Shown: positions 54,301 through 62,585 of the stretch, piece by piece
How positions within the stretch are numbered: the first letter of the stretch is position 1
Layout of the letters: each line of letters opens with the position of its first letter
Assembly: GCF_037265215.1 (NCBI RefSeq)
Contig: NZ_CP147737.1
Coordinates: 1,830,001 to 1,894,000 of the forward strand
Origin: Xenorhabdus griffiniae
GTDB taxonomy: Bacteria; Pseudomonadota; Gammaproteobacteria; Enterobacterales; Enterobacteriaceae
Length of the DNA: 64,000 bases
Reading direction: 5' to 3'
The notes under the pieces: model-generated
Databases searched by the model: none
The model's input: the letters and a program-made list of their open reading frames with translations, nothing else
What the model was told of the DNA's origin: nothing
Position numbers and translations under genes: made by a program

Positions 54301-54317
54301 CTATGAAAGTTTATGAC

Positions 54318-54339
54318 AACCATCTCCGGGTGGTTTTTT
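54318..54339 (+). terminator. terminator-like hairpin
   Basis: AACCATC-TCCG-GGTGGTT (one G-T pair) followed by TTTT, between the gene fragment and terS. Confidence 0.65.
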
Positions 54340-54358
54340 GCTATATGGAGAAATGAAA

Positions 54359-54946
54359 ATGGCACTCACCGACAAACAGGAGATGTTTTGTCGCGAGTAC
54401 CTCGTTGATTTGAACGCCACTCAAGCGGCTATTCGTGCGGGGTACAGCGAAAAAACAGCAAACCGCACTGCATCTGAGAACCTGTCAAAACCTGATATCC
54501 AGTCACGCATTGCTGAACTCAAAGCGGAGCGTAATGAAGAAGTTGGAATTAATGCCGCCTGCGTATTAAAGCGATTGGTCGAAATTGACCAAATGGATGT
54601 GCTCGACGTTCTCACTGATGGAGGCGAACTCAAGCCCGTAAAAAACTGGCCTAAAGTGTGGCGTACCACGCTATCAGGTCTGGAAGTGCTTGAGACAGGT
54701 TCACAAGATACCACGGCCTTACTTAAGAAGATCAAATGGCCGGACAAAGTTAAAAACCTCGGTTTGCTAGGTAAACACGTCTCTGTTCAGGCATTTAAAG
54801 AGCAAATTGATCAAAAGATTGAGGCAACGCATAACATTATGCCTGTGCCTACCTGCCGCCGGTGGAGCACTTGCTGGTTTATCTGTATCTCCGGTATGTG
54901 GGCCTGGTGCTCCCGTCTGTGCTGTTGTTATGGTATTAGTGGGTAG
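54359..54946 (+). pseudogene. terminase small subunit, C-terminally truncated
   Basis: About 150 real codons: MALTDKQEMFCREYLVDLNA, TQAAIRAGYSEKTANRTASE and the following N-terminal DNA-binding domain and dimer region of a Terminase_2-type TerS. After KEQIDQKIEATHNI the sequence changes abruptly to unrelated, cysteine- and tryptophan-rich translation. No large subunit follows, so packaging genes of this prophage are deleted. Confidence 0.8.
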
Positions 54947-55167
54947 CTCCGGTGTGTTATACCAATGGTTTTACTCCTTTATCTCCTGTATGGGCTTTTT
55001 TTGAACGTGAGCAACTTTGGGCAGATATTCAAATTGTCAGGGAGAAAAAAATAATGGGAAATAAAACAGAAAAAATAAAAATGAATATTAGACAGTGTTT
55101 TTTACGCAGGTATCTTGCAAAAGATTGGCAATATTTAAAAAAAAGAATGATTGATTCGGATGACTAA
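54830..55167 (+). pseudogene. fragment joined to the terS remnant
   Basis: Across frames one reads LPAAGGALAGLSVSPVCGPG and VVMVLVGSSG, then AFFEREQLWADIQIVREKK and RQCFLRRYLAKDWQYLKKRM. This looks like the end of an unrelated Gly/Ala-rich then helical protein, perhaps the hydrophobic region and tail of a toxin or membrane protein, fused to the terS deletion end. Not identified. Confidence 0.35.
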
Positions 55168-55547
55168 TTTATATCAGCTATATTGACGGTCATTGTTAGT
55201 GTAATATTACAGATAATAGGTATGTGATGATATATATCATATAATTATTAGTGTTTGCTAAAAATAGGGGCTTGTTATAATTTATCAACCACATAAAGGA
55301 AAAATAGTTTTTATTAAAAAAATAAAAATACACGGGTATAGAATTTATAAAAAGTTAGTGCCTACTCCAAATTCAAAATTAAACATTATTGTGGTGATAA
55401 TGAAGCAGGTAAATCAACTTTATTAGAGGCCATTGCATTAGCTTTAACAGGACGAATTAACGGATGAAGTGCATCGGAAGAGTTTAATTCGCATTGGTTT
55501 GACAAGAGGACGGCGAGAATACTACCGTCCTGCTCGGTTTACTATAA
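55168..55547. other. AT-rich interval with OLD-ATPase remnant
   Basis: Contains the pseudogene described at 55304-55467 and, at 55507-55531, an AGGACGG/CCGTCCT hairpin that could terminate the small reverse gene. Otherwise very AT-rich with no gene. Confidence 0.5.
55304..55467 (+). pseudogene. OLD-family ATPase/nuclease N-terminal fragment
   Basis: Reads IVFIKKIKIHGYRIYKK and, after a one-base frameshift, GDNEAGKSTLLEAIALALTG, the N-terminal strand and Walker A of OLD-type ATPases (overcoming lysogenisation defect; anti-phage). Ends in a stop immediately after; the nuclease part is gone. Confidence 0.7.
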
Positions 55548-55721
55548 TTATAAACACACTGCAATAGTTGTTGGGCCTTTTTCGCTCATTGCTACGCACC
55601 ACTCCATACAAGCTTTCCATCTGTCATAATCATTCTGATTCGAACAAATAGAAGCATAAGTCTGCATTGAAGCTAAAAGTGTAGTGCCTGTTAACAGGCA
55701 AAGAAGAATGAACTTTTTCAT
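55548..55721 (-). CDS. small secreted four-cysteine peptide (cargo C)
   Basis: 57 aa. Signal peptide of about 24 residues (MKKFILLCLLTGTTLLASMQ then TYA) followed by a 33-34 residue mature peptide with four cysteines spaced C-X11-C-X3-C-X13-C (SICSNQ, KACMEWC, IAVCL). ATG 55721 follows GGGGGTGAG. Too short for most predictions. Export by Sec and disulfide bonding are inferred; a toxin or bacteriocin-like role is only a possibility. Preceded by shared upstream module copy C. Confidence 0.6.
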   Translation of the reverse strand: MKKFILLCLLTGTTLLASMQTYASICSNQNDYDRWKACMEWCVAMSEKGPTTIAVCL

Positions 55722-56694
55722 TTTACTCACCCCCATTTCACTGACAACAACAAAAACTAATTTACCCTTTAAACCTATTTTCACCCAATAACAAGCGAAT
55801 AATGCTTAACAATTAGTTATCCTCTGAAATTAAAGTCAATATTTCTTTACCCATTTCTTGAGTGGCTACATAAATAACCCATGCTACTATCCCGTACCCA
55901 ACGCTCATGGGCTGGTGGCATTTTTATTTTCAACTGCGCACTGCAGCGCACATCAATATAATTGGTTGATCTTAACGAGGCCGTTACTTTGACCTTGGGG
56001 AATATCGATATCGATACACCTTTGCATCGGGTTATCGCCATCTGTCGGTATTAGCTATGACATGCCTCCTTGCCAACAAGCGTACAGACAGAATCAAAAA
56101 TAACCATGCCCTCGTAAGCTACCATGGTAAACATCTGCTGTAGGCAGACGAAGAGATGTACAGCCGGAGAGACGGCCTACATTGATTACGCCCGTGGACA
56201 ACACTACCAGTAACAAAACCGTCATTTCGGTAACGTGACGATCAACTTACTGATAACGTATGTTTTGAAATGCTGACAGATTTTCAAAAATCGCCACTTT
56301 CTCATCGGTACTGCCCGCTGAATGGATAATTGTCATCACGACATTACTTGCCTGAACTGAACGAAAGAACGTGGCGGCGGTAATAGTGACGGGAAAGATT
56401 TAATGATTCTATCATAAAAATGGAACAGGCAACTAAATATGTGAATCTGACAAATACCAAGGTTGAGAAGATTCTTTACTCTTGGCATCGTAAGGAGTGA
56501 GTAAGTTTTTTACGATTTTGACATGCTATTTAATATGAAATGAATATTTTTTGTTATTTGGTTTTTTAAACGGAATAGTATGCTGCTCAGCAGGAGCATC
56601 ATATTTATTTTATGGTTTGAAATTATAAATATGAGAAACGAATGGAGTGGTAATTTAATAATGAATAGATTTTATAATTAATTAGGGGTTCATT
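55722..56694. other. degenerate interval with shared upstream module, copy C
   Basis: 55778-55955 repeats the module found before cargo gene B (AACAAGCGAATAATG, TTAACAATTAGTTA, GAGTGGCTAC, GGGCTGGTGGCATTTTT). On the minus strand at about 55900-56041 a peptide TNYIDVRC ... KMPPAHER resembles a decayed Com-type zinc-finger regulator of phage cargo genes. From 56042 to 56694 I find no gene, only fragments without long frames. Confidence 0.5.
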
Positions 56695-57117
56695 ATGGGA
56701 CTTAGAAGAGTAACTATTGCATTACAAGCAGATAATGGTCTTTATTTAAGTCGAATTGATAGGAATGGGATTCAATATATTGAAGCGGCAAAATCTGGTA
56801 TAGATGAATATTGTCGTTTTACTGTTGTCTATCTTGATCCAGCTAATCCTAATAAAATAGCACTTTATGGAGATAACAAACTTTATCTCAGCCGAATAGC
56901 TGAATCAAATGGTAATTTTATCGAAGCTATTAAACCAACGGCGGATATTTACTCTGTTTTCACTGTCGTGGATGTCGGTTGTAATATAATTGCATTGAAA
57001 GCTGACACAGGTAACTATCTTAGCCGAATTACAATAAATAATGTTGATTATATCAAACCTGATAAAGTTGCTTTGGATGTCTATTGTCAATTTCGGGTAG
57101 TAACTTTGGTTGAATAG
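56695..57117 (+). CDS. three-repeat beta-trefoil (fascin-like) protein
   Basis: 140 aa consisting of three homologous repeats of about 44-46 residues: IALQADNGLYLSRI, IALYGDNKLYLSRI and IALKADTGNYLSRI, each followed by a (Y/F)IEA/(Y)IKP segment and a FTVV/FRVV strand. This threefold I-A-L-x-A-D ... Y-L-S-R-I layout is that of beta-trefoil folds of the fascin/actin-crosslinking type. No signal peptide; many such proteins in insect and nematode symbionts act as lectins or toxins components, but the target here is unknown. GGGG precedes the ATG at short distance. Confidence 0.7.
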   Translation: MGLRRVTIALQADNGLYLSRIDRNGIQYIEAAKSGIDEYCRFTVVYLDPANPNKIALYGDNKLYLSRIAESNGNFIEAIKPTADIYSVFTVVDVGCNIIALKADTGNYLSRITINNVDYIKPDKVALDVYCQFRVVTLVE

Positions 57118-57170
57118 TGAAGATGATTATTATCTTTCTTGTTAACTGGAACGAATAAGTTTATATATTT

Positions 57171-57196
57171 AGTGGCCGCATAATGGGGCCACTTTT
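57171..57196 (+). terminator. rho-independent terminator of the trefoil gene
   Basis: AGTGGCC-GCATAATGG-GGCCACT stem followed by TTTCT, 54 bp after the stop. Confidence 0.85.
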
Positions 57197-57273
57197 CTGT
57201 TTATCCAGCGAAGCAGACAAACTTGTCAGATGCTGTTCATTAGAAAAAAAGCGCAACAAAATATATACAGTAA

Positions 57274-57331
57274 TATACGCATTAAACTTCAAGTTACAAT
57301 TTATGACACGATATGAAACCTGATTTCTATC
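57274..57331. repeat. palindromic intergenic element, copy 5 (half)
   Basis: TATACGCATTAAACTTCAAG ... GATATGAAACCTGATTTCT: left half only, ending where the central hairpin would begin. Confidence 0.75.
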
Positions 57332-57632
57332 CAAGAAGTAAATATGTATTCAGAGAATGAATGTAAACAGCACACTGAAACATTAATAAGCTTGTTCGCA
57401 GCATTGTACCCTGACCAGATAACTCAGGGTTACACTGTGTTGAAAGAAAGTCAGCTAAATTAGTATTAGCAAGCCGTATAATCAGCTTGATAAAAGCGGG
57501 AAATTCAGTAACACTTGATTTCCCTGCTAATATACGCAGGTAACATAGGGGTTAAAAGGAATATCGTATTTAGTTAATGAAAAACTATCTATAAAGTACC
57601 CCAGTAATTTACGACTACAGGATAACCCATAT

Positions 57633-57668
57633 ATGAGTACCCTCAAAATGCACATAACAGATAGATAA
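57633..57668 (+). CDS. leader peptide of the CmlA-like gene
   Basis: ATG-initiated 11-codon frame encoding MSTLKMHITDR, with AGGA 10 nt upstream, ending just before a 10 bp stem. The classical cmlA leader peptide, as I recall it, is MSTSKNADK; the shared MST-K opening and identical placement before a GCCGCAGCAA stem suggest a drug-sensing translational attenuator. The peptide's middle residues differ, so ribosome stalling is not proven. Confidence 0.6.
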   Translation: MSTLKMHITDR

Positions 57669-57767
57669 GCCGCAGCAATCACAGTTTTTTCGGTTGTTGC
57701 GGCGTTCTCAAGAAGCATTTACTTCTATAAGTATGCCGCCAAATCCTTAACTTTAGGAGATGGATTC
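57669..57767 (+). promoter_or_regulatory. attenuator stem-loops before the CmlA-like gene
   Basis: Stem 1: GCCGCAGCAA (57669-57678) with TTGTTGCGGC (57694-57703), one G-T pair. Stem 2: GCAT..ACTT (57715-57724) with AAGTATGC (57729-57736). Alternative pairing: GCGGC of stem 1 (57699-57703) with GCCGC at 57735-57739. The ribosome binding site TTAGGAG is itself flanked by AATCC and GGATT (57742-57766). Layout fits translation attenuation in which a ribosome stalled on the leader frees the downstream site. Confidence 0.55.
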
Positions 57768-58982
57768 GTGCACTCAAAAGATTTTTTCTGGCAATATTCT
57801 CTTACCGTCACAATATTATTGTTATCCCCATTCAACTTATTGGCATCACTGGCTATGGATATGTATCTGCCCGTAATGCCTTTCATCGCTGATGAACTTG
57901 GAGCTGGAGCGGGAGCGATCCAGTTAACGCTGACTGTATATATGATCCTGCTAGGCGTCGGCCAGCTTCTATTTGGCCCGCTGTCAGATCGGTTAGGTCG
58001 CCGTCCTGTTTTGCTTAGCGGTGGAATTGCTTATACGGTTGCTTCATTCGGCCTTGCCATTACTTCATCACCAGAAGTTTTTTTGGGTTTTCGCATGATT
58101 CAAGCCTGTGGAGCTTCAGCATGTCTCGTAGCCATGTTCGCGGCTGTACGTGATATCTATTCGGGCCGTAAAGAAATCAACGTAATCTATGGCTTGCTCG
58201 GTTCTATGCTTGCTATGGTTCCGGCAGTAGCTCCTTTGCTCGGAACGATGATTGATATTTGGTTGGGGTGGCGCGCAATCTTTGCTCTATTAGGCTGTGC
58301 GATGGCGGTTACGGTTATTGTGGTCTGGAAATTCTGTCCAGACAGCAGACGGCAACCGACAACAGACTTACAGTGGTCGCAATTACTTCTTCCTGTAAGA
58401 TGCCGAAATTTCTGGATGTATACACTCTGCTATAGTGCAGGGCTGGGAAGCTTCTTCGTCTTCTTTTCAACGGCCCCTTGGATAATGATGAATCGACAAG
58501 GATTATCACAAATTACTTTCAGTTTGCTATTTGCAACTGTGGCTATCGCAATGATGGTGACTGCGAAAAGTGTGGGTAGTTTGATTACCCGCTGGGGGCT
58601 TCTAAGTACGTTGCGGGTAGGAATGTTTTGCCTGATGGCAGGAGCGTTGCTGCTATCTGTTGGGGAAACGTTCATACCTGAGTCGGTGGTTGGCTTTATT
58701 GTTCCAATGTGGCTTGTTGGTGTTGGGATCTCTATGGCGATTTCAGTAGCACCTAATGGCGCACTACAAGGTTTTGATCATATGGCCGGAACAGCAACGG
58801 CACTCTATTCCTGTTTGGGTGGGGTATTGTTGGGAATAGGTGGAACGCTCACCATTACACTTTTATCCAATGCTACTACCTGGCCGATTATTGCTTATTG
58901 TCTGGTTCTGGCAATAGTCGTACTTTGCCTGTCCTGCTTTATTGACCATGGAAGGCAAAAACAGTCGGATCAAAGTTGTTAA
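57768..58982 (+). CDS. CmlA-like chloramphenicol exporter (MFS)
   Basis: 404 aa, 12-TM DHA1-type transporter. Strong running similarity to CmlA/FloR: LLLSPFNLLASLAMDMYLPV, QLLFGPLSDRLGRRPVLL (motif A), QACGASACLVA, YGLLGSMLAMVPAVAPLLG, SFFVFFSTAPWIMM and SVAPNGALQGFDHMAGTATA. Like integron cmlA it starts with GTG and a HSK/RSK opening. Expected to export phenicols; specificity unproven. Not in an integron here; flanked by palindromic elements and prophage debris. GGAGA lies 7 nt before the start. Confidence 0.88.
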   Translation: MHSKDFFWQYSLTVTILLLSPFNLLASLAMDMYLPVMPFIADELGAGAGAIQLTLTVYMILLGVGQLLFGPLSDRLGRRPVLLSGGIAYTVASFGLAITSSPEVFLGFRMIQACGASACLVAMFAAVRDIYSGRKEINVIYGLLGSMLAMVPAVAPLLGTMIDIWLGWRAIFALLGCAMAVTVIVVWKFCPDSRRQPTTDLQWSQLLLPVRCRNFWMYTLCYSAGLGSFFVFFSTAPWIMMNRQGLSQITFSLLFATVAIAMMVTAKSVGSLITRWGLLSTLRVGMFCLMAGALLLSVGETFIPESVVGFIVPMWLVGVGISMAISVAPNGALQGFDHMAGTATALYSCLGGVLLGIGGTLTITLLSNATTWPIIAYCLVLAIVVLCLSCFIDHGRQKQSDQSC

Positions 58983-59015
58983 GTGGATTGACTTGCGAAT
59001 ACCGTGACAGGATTA

Positions 59016-59045
59016 TAAGCCTCGCGTTTGCGGGGCTTTTTAATT
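59016..59045 (+). terminator. rho-independent terminator of the exporter gene
   Basis: AAGCCTCGC-GTTT-GCGGGGCTT (one T-G pair) followed by TTTAATTTT, between convergent exporter and nqrE genes; could serve both. Confidence 0.88.
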
Positions 59046-59048
59046 TTA

Positions 59049-59648
59049 TTAAATTGATATCCCAGAGAATGACATAAATCCAAGTGACATAAGGCCGACA
59101 GTGATAAAAGTAATGCCTAATCCCTTTAACCCTTTGGGTATATTGGAATATTTCATTTTTTCTCGTAATCCGGCTAGGGCAATAATCGCGAGCATCCAGC
59201 CAATACCACAACCTGCGCCATAAGTAATAGATTCAGCAAAGTTATAGTTTCGTTCAACCATAAATATGGTGGCGCCAAAAATCGCGCAGTGAATAGTGAG
59301 CAATGGCAGGAAAATTCCTAGCGAGTGGTAAAGAGAGGGAATAAATTTATCGAGAAACATTTCCAAAATTTGGACAAGAGCAGCTAAAACACCGATAAAG
59401 GTTATAAAATTAAGAAATGATAAATCTATGCCTTCAATGAGAGTATTCTCTTTGAGTATATAATGATAAATTAAGTTATTGATTGGAGTGGCTAATGTAA
59501 GCAATGCTGTAACTGTTACACCTAGTTTAAATGCGGTTTTTACTTCTTTAGAAACAGCTAAAAAAGTACACATTCCAAGGAAGAAACTTAAGGCCATATT
59601 CTCAATAAAAGCTGCTTTAATGAGTATATTTAAGTGATTTTCAATCAT
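59049..59648 (-). CDS. nqrE: orphan NqrE-like subunit of Na+-translocating NADH:quinone reductase
   Basis: 199 aa, six membrane helices, full length. Sequence blocks [64 protein letters not shown] and [23 protein letters not shown] match NqrE, including the cysteines (GMCTF, IHCAIFG) that hold an intramembrane FeS cluster in NQR/RNF. No other nqr gene is adjacent, unlike the usual nqrABCDEF operon. AT-rich third positions. GGAGG precedes the ATG. Could be a functional paralogue or a relic of an operon translocation. Confidence 0.88.
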   Translation of the reverse strand: MIENHLNILIKAAFIENMALSFFLGMCTFLAVSKEVKTAFKLGVTVTALLTLATPINNLIYHYILKENTLIEGIDLSFLNFITFIGVLAALVQILEMFLDKFIPSLYHSLGIFLPLLTIHCAIFGATIFMVERNYNFAESITYGAGCGIGWMLAIIALAGLREKMKYSNIPKGLKGLGITFITVGLMSLGFMSFSGISI

Positions 59649-59739
59649 AATTTCCTCCTATGTATGATAATCTGTTTATAGTCTAAATAAAACAGTGAAT
59701 TAATTAAAGCTATCTTTTAAAAAAATGGGAGGTAGGTTG

Positions 59740-59958
59740 ATGAGTATGAACTTGGAAGAAAGGGTGTTATCAGCACTTGATGAGCATTATCCTGAGTTAC
59801 GTCATAAAATTGCTCATTATGATGTTGAGGTGACTCAAGAGAATTGCAGCATAAGAATGTGGATTAAAGGCGAAGTTTTGCCAAGATATATCATATTTGC
59901 TAGGGACATTGATACTGACAATTTGTACCTGACACATGGGATCAGTAATGAAATCTAG
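59740..59958 (+). CDS. small hypothetical protein
   Basis: 72 aa, ATG 59740 with GGAGGT 6 nt upstream. Compact mixed alpha/beta sequence (NLEERVLSALDEHYPELRHK, CSIRMWIKGEVLPRYIIFA). No family recognised. Divergent from nqrE. Confidence 0.6.
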   Translation: MSMNLEERVLSALDEHYPELRHKIAHYDVEVTQENCSIRMWIKGEVLPRYIIFARDIDTDNLYLTHGISNEI

Positions 59959-60160
59959 CAAACATGTTATGCTTGTTTTTACAACGAGTAGTAAACTCTG
60001 GTGTTGAAATAACACGCTATAGTTTGTTGAATTAACATATCATATTGATTTTAAATTAAAAATAATACCCTGTCATTACGGCCAATGCTGTTTTTATAAC
60101 TGGTCATGTCATTTGATAACAGGTAAGTCTAGTTCATTATTTTCAGGTAACTTACTATTT

Positions 60161-60874
60161 TCAAGGCAATTTCCCAATCCTCGCTTCCACAACCACTCCA
60201 ATAATATGCACTTGATTATTAAGGGGAATCATATTGTATTGAGGATTTAATGGCTTTAAAAACGTGTCATATCCTTCAGTAATCAGCTGCTTGAAAGTGA
60301 GTTCCTTTTCTCCATCGAGTTTTGCTACAACTAAATTGTTGGGAGTCGGTTTAGCATCTGGATCAACTAAAATGATCATGCCTTGCGGGATGCTTAGCCC
60401 ATTCGGCGATACCATGGAATCACCTTTTACTTCCAGCCAAAAAGCACGTTGTGAACATTCAGCACAGGTTTCATATACCCGCGCAGTGCGGTTTGTCTGG
60501 TATTTTTGAGCGAGATCTTCGCACCAATTACCTGCATTTACCCAGTCGAGTAGTGGATATTGTTTATGCAGGAACATATGACTGGCAAATGCAGCGTTAT
60601 CACCATACAAGACAGAGACAAGTTTTCTTGCTTGTTTATCCAGTGATGGACTGAAATCTGCAATTTTGACTTCCAGTTTTTGGGCAAAGTAGGCCGCCAT
60701 CTCCAGGTTAAGGGCGTTTATCCCGTTGAGATAGTGTGAAATTGCACTTTGTGTCTTGCCAATTTCTTCTGCAAGCGTTTCCTGAGAGATGCCGAGTCGT
60801 TTTTTCTTAGACTCAAATAGCGCTTTTAAGCGTGCTGCATCTGCAAGTTGTTCTGCTGTAAGTTTCTTTTTCAT
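60161..60874 (-). CDS. CI-type phage repressor
   Basis: 237 aa. N-terminal XRE helix-turn-helix (GISQETLAEEIGKTQSAISHYLNGINAL, residues 28-55) and C-terminal S24 LexA-like peptidase. Autocleavage site Ala-Gly in WVNAGNW, catalytic Ser in VKGDSMVSP near residue 152 and Lys in ELTFKQL near 194, so SOS-induced self-cleavage is possible. Divergent from a Cro gene across an operator region: an intact lysis-lysogeny switch in an otherwise decayed prophage. Confidence 0.93.
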   Translation of the reverse strand: MKKKLTAEQLADAARLKALFESKKKRLGISQETLAEEIGKTQSAISHYLNGINALNLEMAAYFAQKLEVKIADFSPSLDKQARKLVSVLYGDNAAFASHMFLHKQYPLLDWVNAGNWCEDLAQKYQTNRTARVYETCAECSQRAFWLEVKGDSMVSPNGLSIPQGMIILVDPDAKPTPNNLVVAKLDGEKELTFKQLITEGYDTFLKPLNPQYNMIPLNNQVHIIGVVVEARIGKLP

Positions 60875-60880
60875 GGGATC

Positions 60881-60948
60881 ATTTTAATACCAACGCTATT
60901 AAAATGATAAATACTAAAAGTATTGAAATATTTAATACTTTAGATATT
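60881..60948. promoter_or_regulatory. CI/Cro operator region
   Basis: Three inverted repeats between the divergent repressor and cro genes: ATTTTAATA-N7-TATTAAAAT (60881-60905), AATACT-AAA-AGTATT (60910-60924) and AATACTTTAGATATT (60934-60948). The last two are 24 bp apart and share AATACT; likely repressor sites overlapping both promoters. Confidence 0.65.
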
Positions 60949-60971
60949 ATTTTGAGAGAAGGAGAAATCGT

Positions 60972-61169
60972 ATGGAAAAAATACCATTATCAGAGTATGT
61001 AAAGTTGTATGGTCAAGTTAAAGCGGCTCGTTTGGTCGGTGTTCATCAAACAGCGATCAGTAAGGCATTGCGTTCAGGCCGGAAAATATTTTTAATTCGT
61101 CAAGAAGATGGAACCTACAAAGCTGAAGAATGTCGCCCGTTCCCTAGCCAAAAGCAAGGTGTATTGTGA
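60972..61169 (+). CDS. Cro-like repressor
   Basis: 65 aa, lambda Cro-like: MEKIPLSEYVKLYGQVKAAR, LVGVHQTAISKALRSGRKIF, then QEDGTYKAEECRPFPSQK. Helix-turn-helix at residues about 15-35. AAGGAGAA precedes the ATG. Confidence 0.9.
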   Translation: MEKIPLSEYVKLYGQVKAARLVGVHQTAISKALRSGRKIFLIRQEDGTYKAEECRPFPSQKQGVL

Positions 61170-61279
61170 ATAACAAAGGTAGCAGAAGTGCGATTAATTC
61201 ATCTTTTTTATAGGTTGAACTTAATTATCTCACTGATTTTATTAAAGCGTTTTTTGTGTATATTGCTGGGGGAGAAAAC

Positions 61280-61732
61280 GTGAACGTTAACATTGGTCAT
61301 TACTTCAGAGCGATAGGGAGCATTCTTGACATTATGCCCGTAAATGATTACCGCAATGCTTTAGATACTGATTCGTCAGATGGAGATTTACTCGAAAATA
61401 AAGAGATATCTCATTGTCTTGACTCATTTCCATCCCCTGAAGTATTGAAGAGTTATGAAACAATTTTGCCGGGTTACGCTGAAAGAGTAATCACTCTTAG
61501 AGAAAAGGAGCAGGTTTTTCAACATGAAAAGCAGAATAAAGCGTTGAATGGAGTGATAAACAGGGATAGGCGAGGGCAATGGATGGGCTTTTTCATTACC
61601 ATATTTATTTTAATCATTGCGACTGTTTTTGCTTTTAGAGGTGAAATATTATTTGCGGGTACTTTAATCACTGTAGATTTGGTGGGATTGGTTTCTGTAT
61701 TTGCCATTGGCCGTAAATTGAATATTAAATAA
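61280..61732 (+). CDS. DUF2335 membrane protein
   Basis: 150 aa. FPSPEVLKSYETILPGYAERVITLREKEQ and a pair of C-terminal membrane helices after RGQWMGF (FFITIFILIIATVFAF, LITVDLVGLVSVFAIG) are the DUF2335 pattern, a family frequent in prophages. Function unknown. GTG 61280 is favoured by GGGGGAG just upstream. Confidence 0.75.
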   Translation: MNVNIGHYFRAIGSILDIMPVNDYRNALDTDSSDGDLLENKEISHCLDSFPSPEVLKSYETILPGYAERVITLREKEQVFQHEKQNKALNGVINRDRRGQWMGFFITIFILIIATVFAFRGEILFAGTLITVDLVGLVSVFAIGRKLNIK

Positions 61733-61937
61733 TTTCAGAATAATATGAAGATTTATTCAAAAAACAGGCCGTTATTCTTACTTTTTTTGTTCTACATAAG
61801 TGATTTATCATTTATCTTGGTCGTTTTTATGCAATGTCAATTAAATTAATGTGATATGCATCGACAAACATAAAATAATTTGTATGATAGGGAATGTTTA
61901 TGCATTAAAGATAAATTAGCATGTTTAGAGAGTTAAT

Positions 61938-62480
61938 ATGGATATTAAAACCTTATGTGATTTGCACCAGACAGGAAAAAAACTGAAATATCTTTTTTTC
62001 TGGGGGCATAAAACCAATCATTCCAAGTACATAACTAAATCTTGTTTAAGTCAGTGGTATCCGGCTCCATTTACTATTGATGGTATCAAATATGTCAGTG
62101 CGGAACATTATATGATGGCAGGTAAAGCCCGTTTGTTTAATGATCATGAAGCGCTGAAAAAAATTATTAATGCTAAAAATCCAGGTGCGGCAAAAGCCTA
62201 TGGGCGTGAAATACGTGGGTTTGATCAGTCGATTTGGGATGAAAATCGGTTAAATATAGTGATTGAAGGAAATTTAGCGAAGTTTTCTCAAAACAAGCCT
62301 TTGGCAGCGTTTTTATTGAATACTGGGGATCAAATATTAGTTGAGGCTAGTCCCGTTGACCGTATTTGGGGGATCGGGTTATCAGAAAACACTCCTAACA
62401 TTAATAATCCTTTGATATGGGATGGACTCAACTTACTCGGATTTGCATTAATGGCTGTGCGCGATAAATTAAAGGTATAA
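61938..62480 (+). CDS. NADAR-family (YbiA-like) N-glycosidase
   Basis: 180 aa. FFWGHKTN, SQWYPAPFTIDGIKYVSAEHYMMAGKARLF, NPGAAKAYGREI and DRIWGIGLSENTPNI follow the NADAR/YbiA pattern including the conserved Glu-His-Tyr and W-G-x-G segments. Family members hydrolyse N-glycosidic bonds of early riboflavin intermediates or reverse ADP-ribosylation of DNA/NAD derivatives. Monocistronic by appearance. Confidence 0.85.
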   Translation: MDIKTLCDLHQTGKKLKYLFFWGHKTNHSKYITKSCLSQWYPAPFTIDGIKYVSAEHYMMAGKARLFNDHEALKKIINAKNPGAAKAYGREIRGFDQSIWDENRLNIVIEGNLAKFSQNKPLAAFLLNTGDQILVEASPVDRIWGIGLSENTPNINNPLIWDGLNLLGFALMAVRDKLKV

Positions 62481-62510
62481 ACTTAAGTATAGAGCTTATG
62501 GATTAGGCTC

Positions 62511-62585
62511 TATACGTATTAAACTTCAAGTTGCAATTTATAACACGATATGAAATCACACGTATCTTGAAGTTAGGTTGGTATA
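62511..62585. repeat. palindromic intergenic element, copy 6 (centre deleted)
   Basis: TATACGTATTAAACTTCAAG joined directly to ATCACACGTATCTTGAAGTT and GGTATA; the GC-rich central hairpin present in other copies is missing. Confidence 0.8.

Larger units (their letters stand above)
57118..57632. other. intergenic region between trefoil gene and exporter leader
   Basis: Contains a terminator (57171-57196), a half copy of the palindromic element (57274-57331) and an ACCCTGA...TCAGGGT hairpin near 57400-57430. A 39-codon frame at 57344-57463 (MYSENECKQHTETL) has no supporting signal. No confident gene. Confidence 0.5.

Noticed and set aside
57527..57718. 63-codon reverse frame over the exporter leader
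   Set aside because: It overlaps the attenuator and has no start signal; best explained as antisense shadow of the structured leader.
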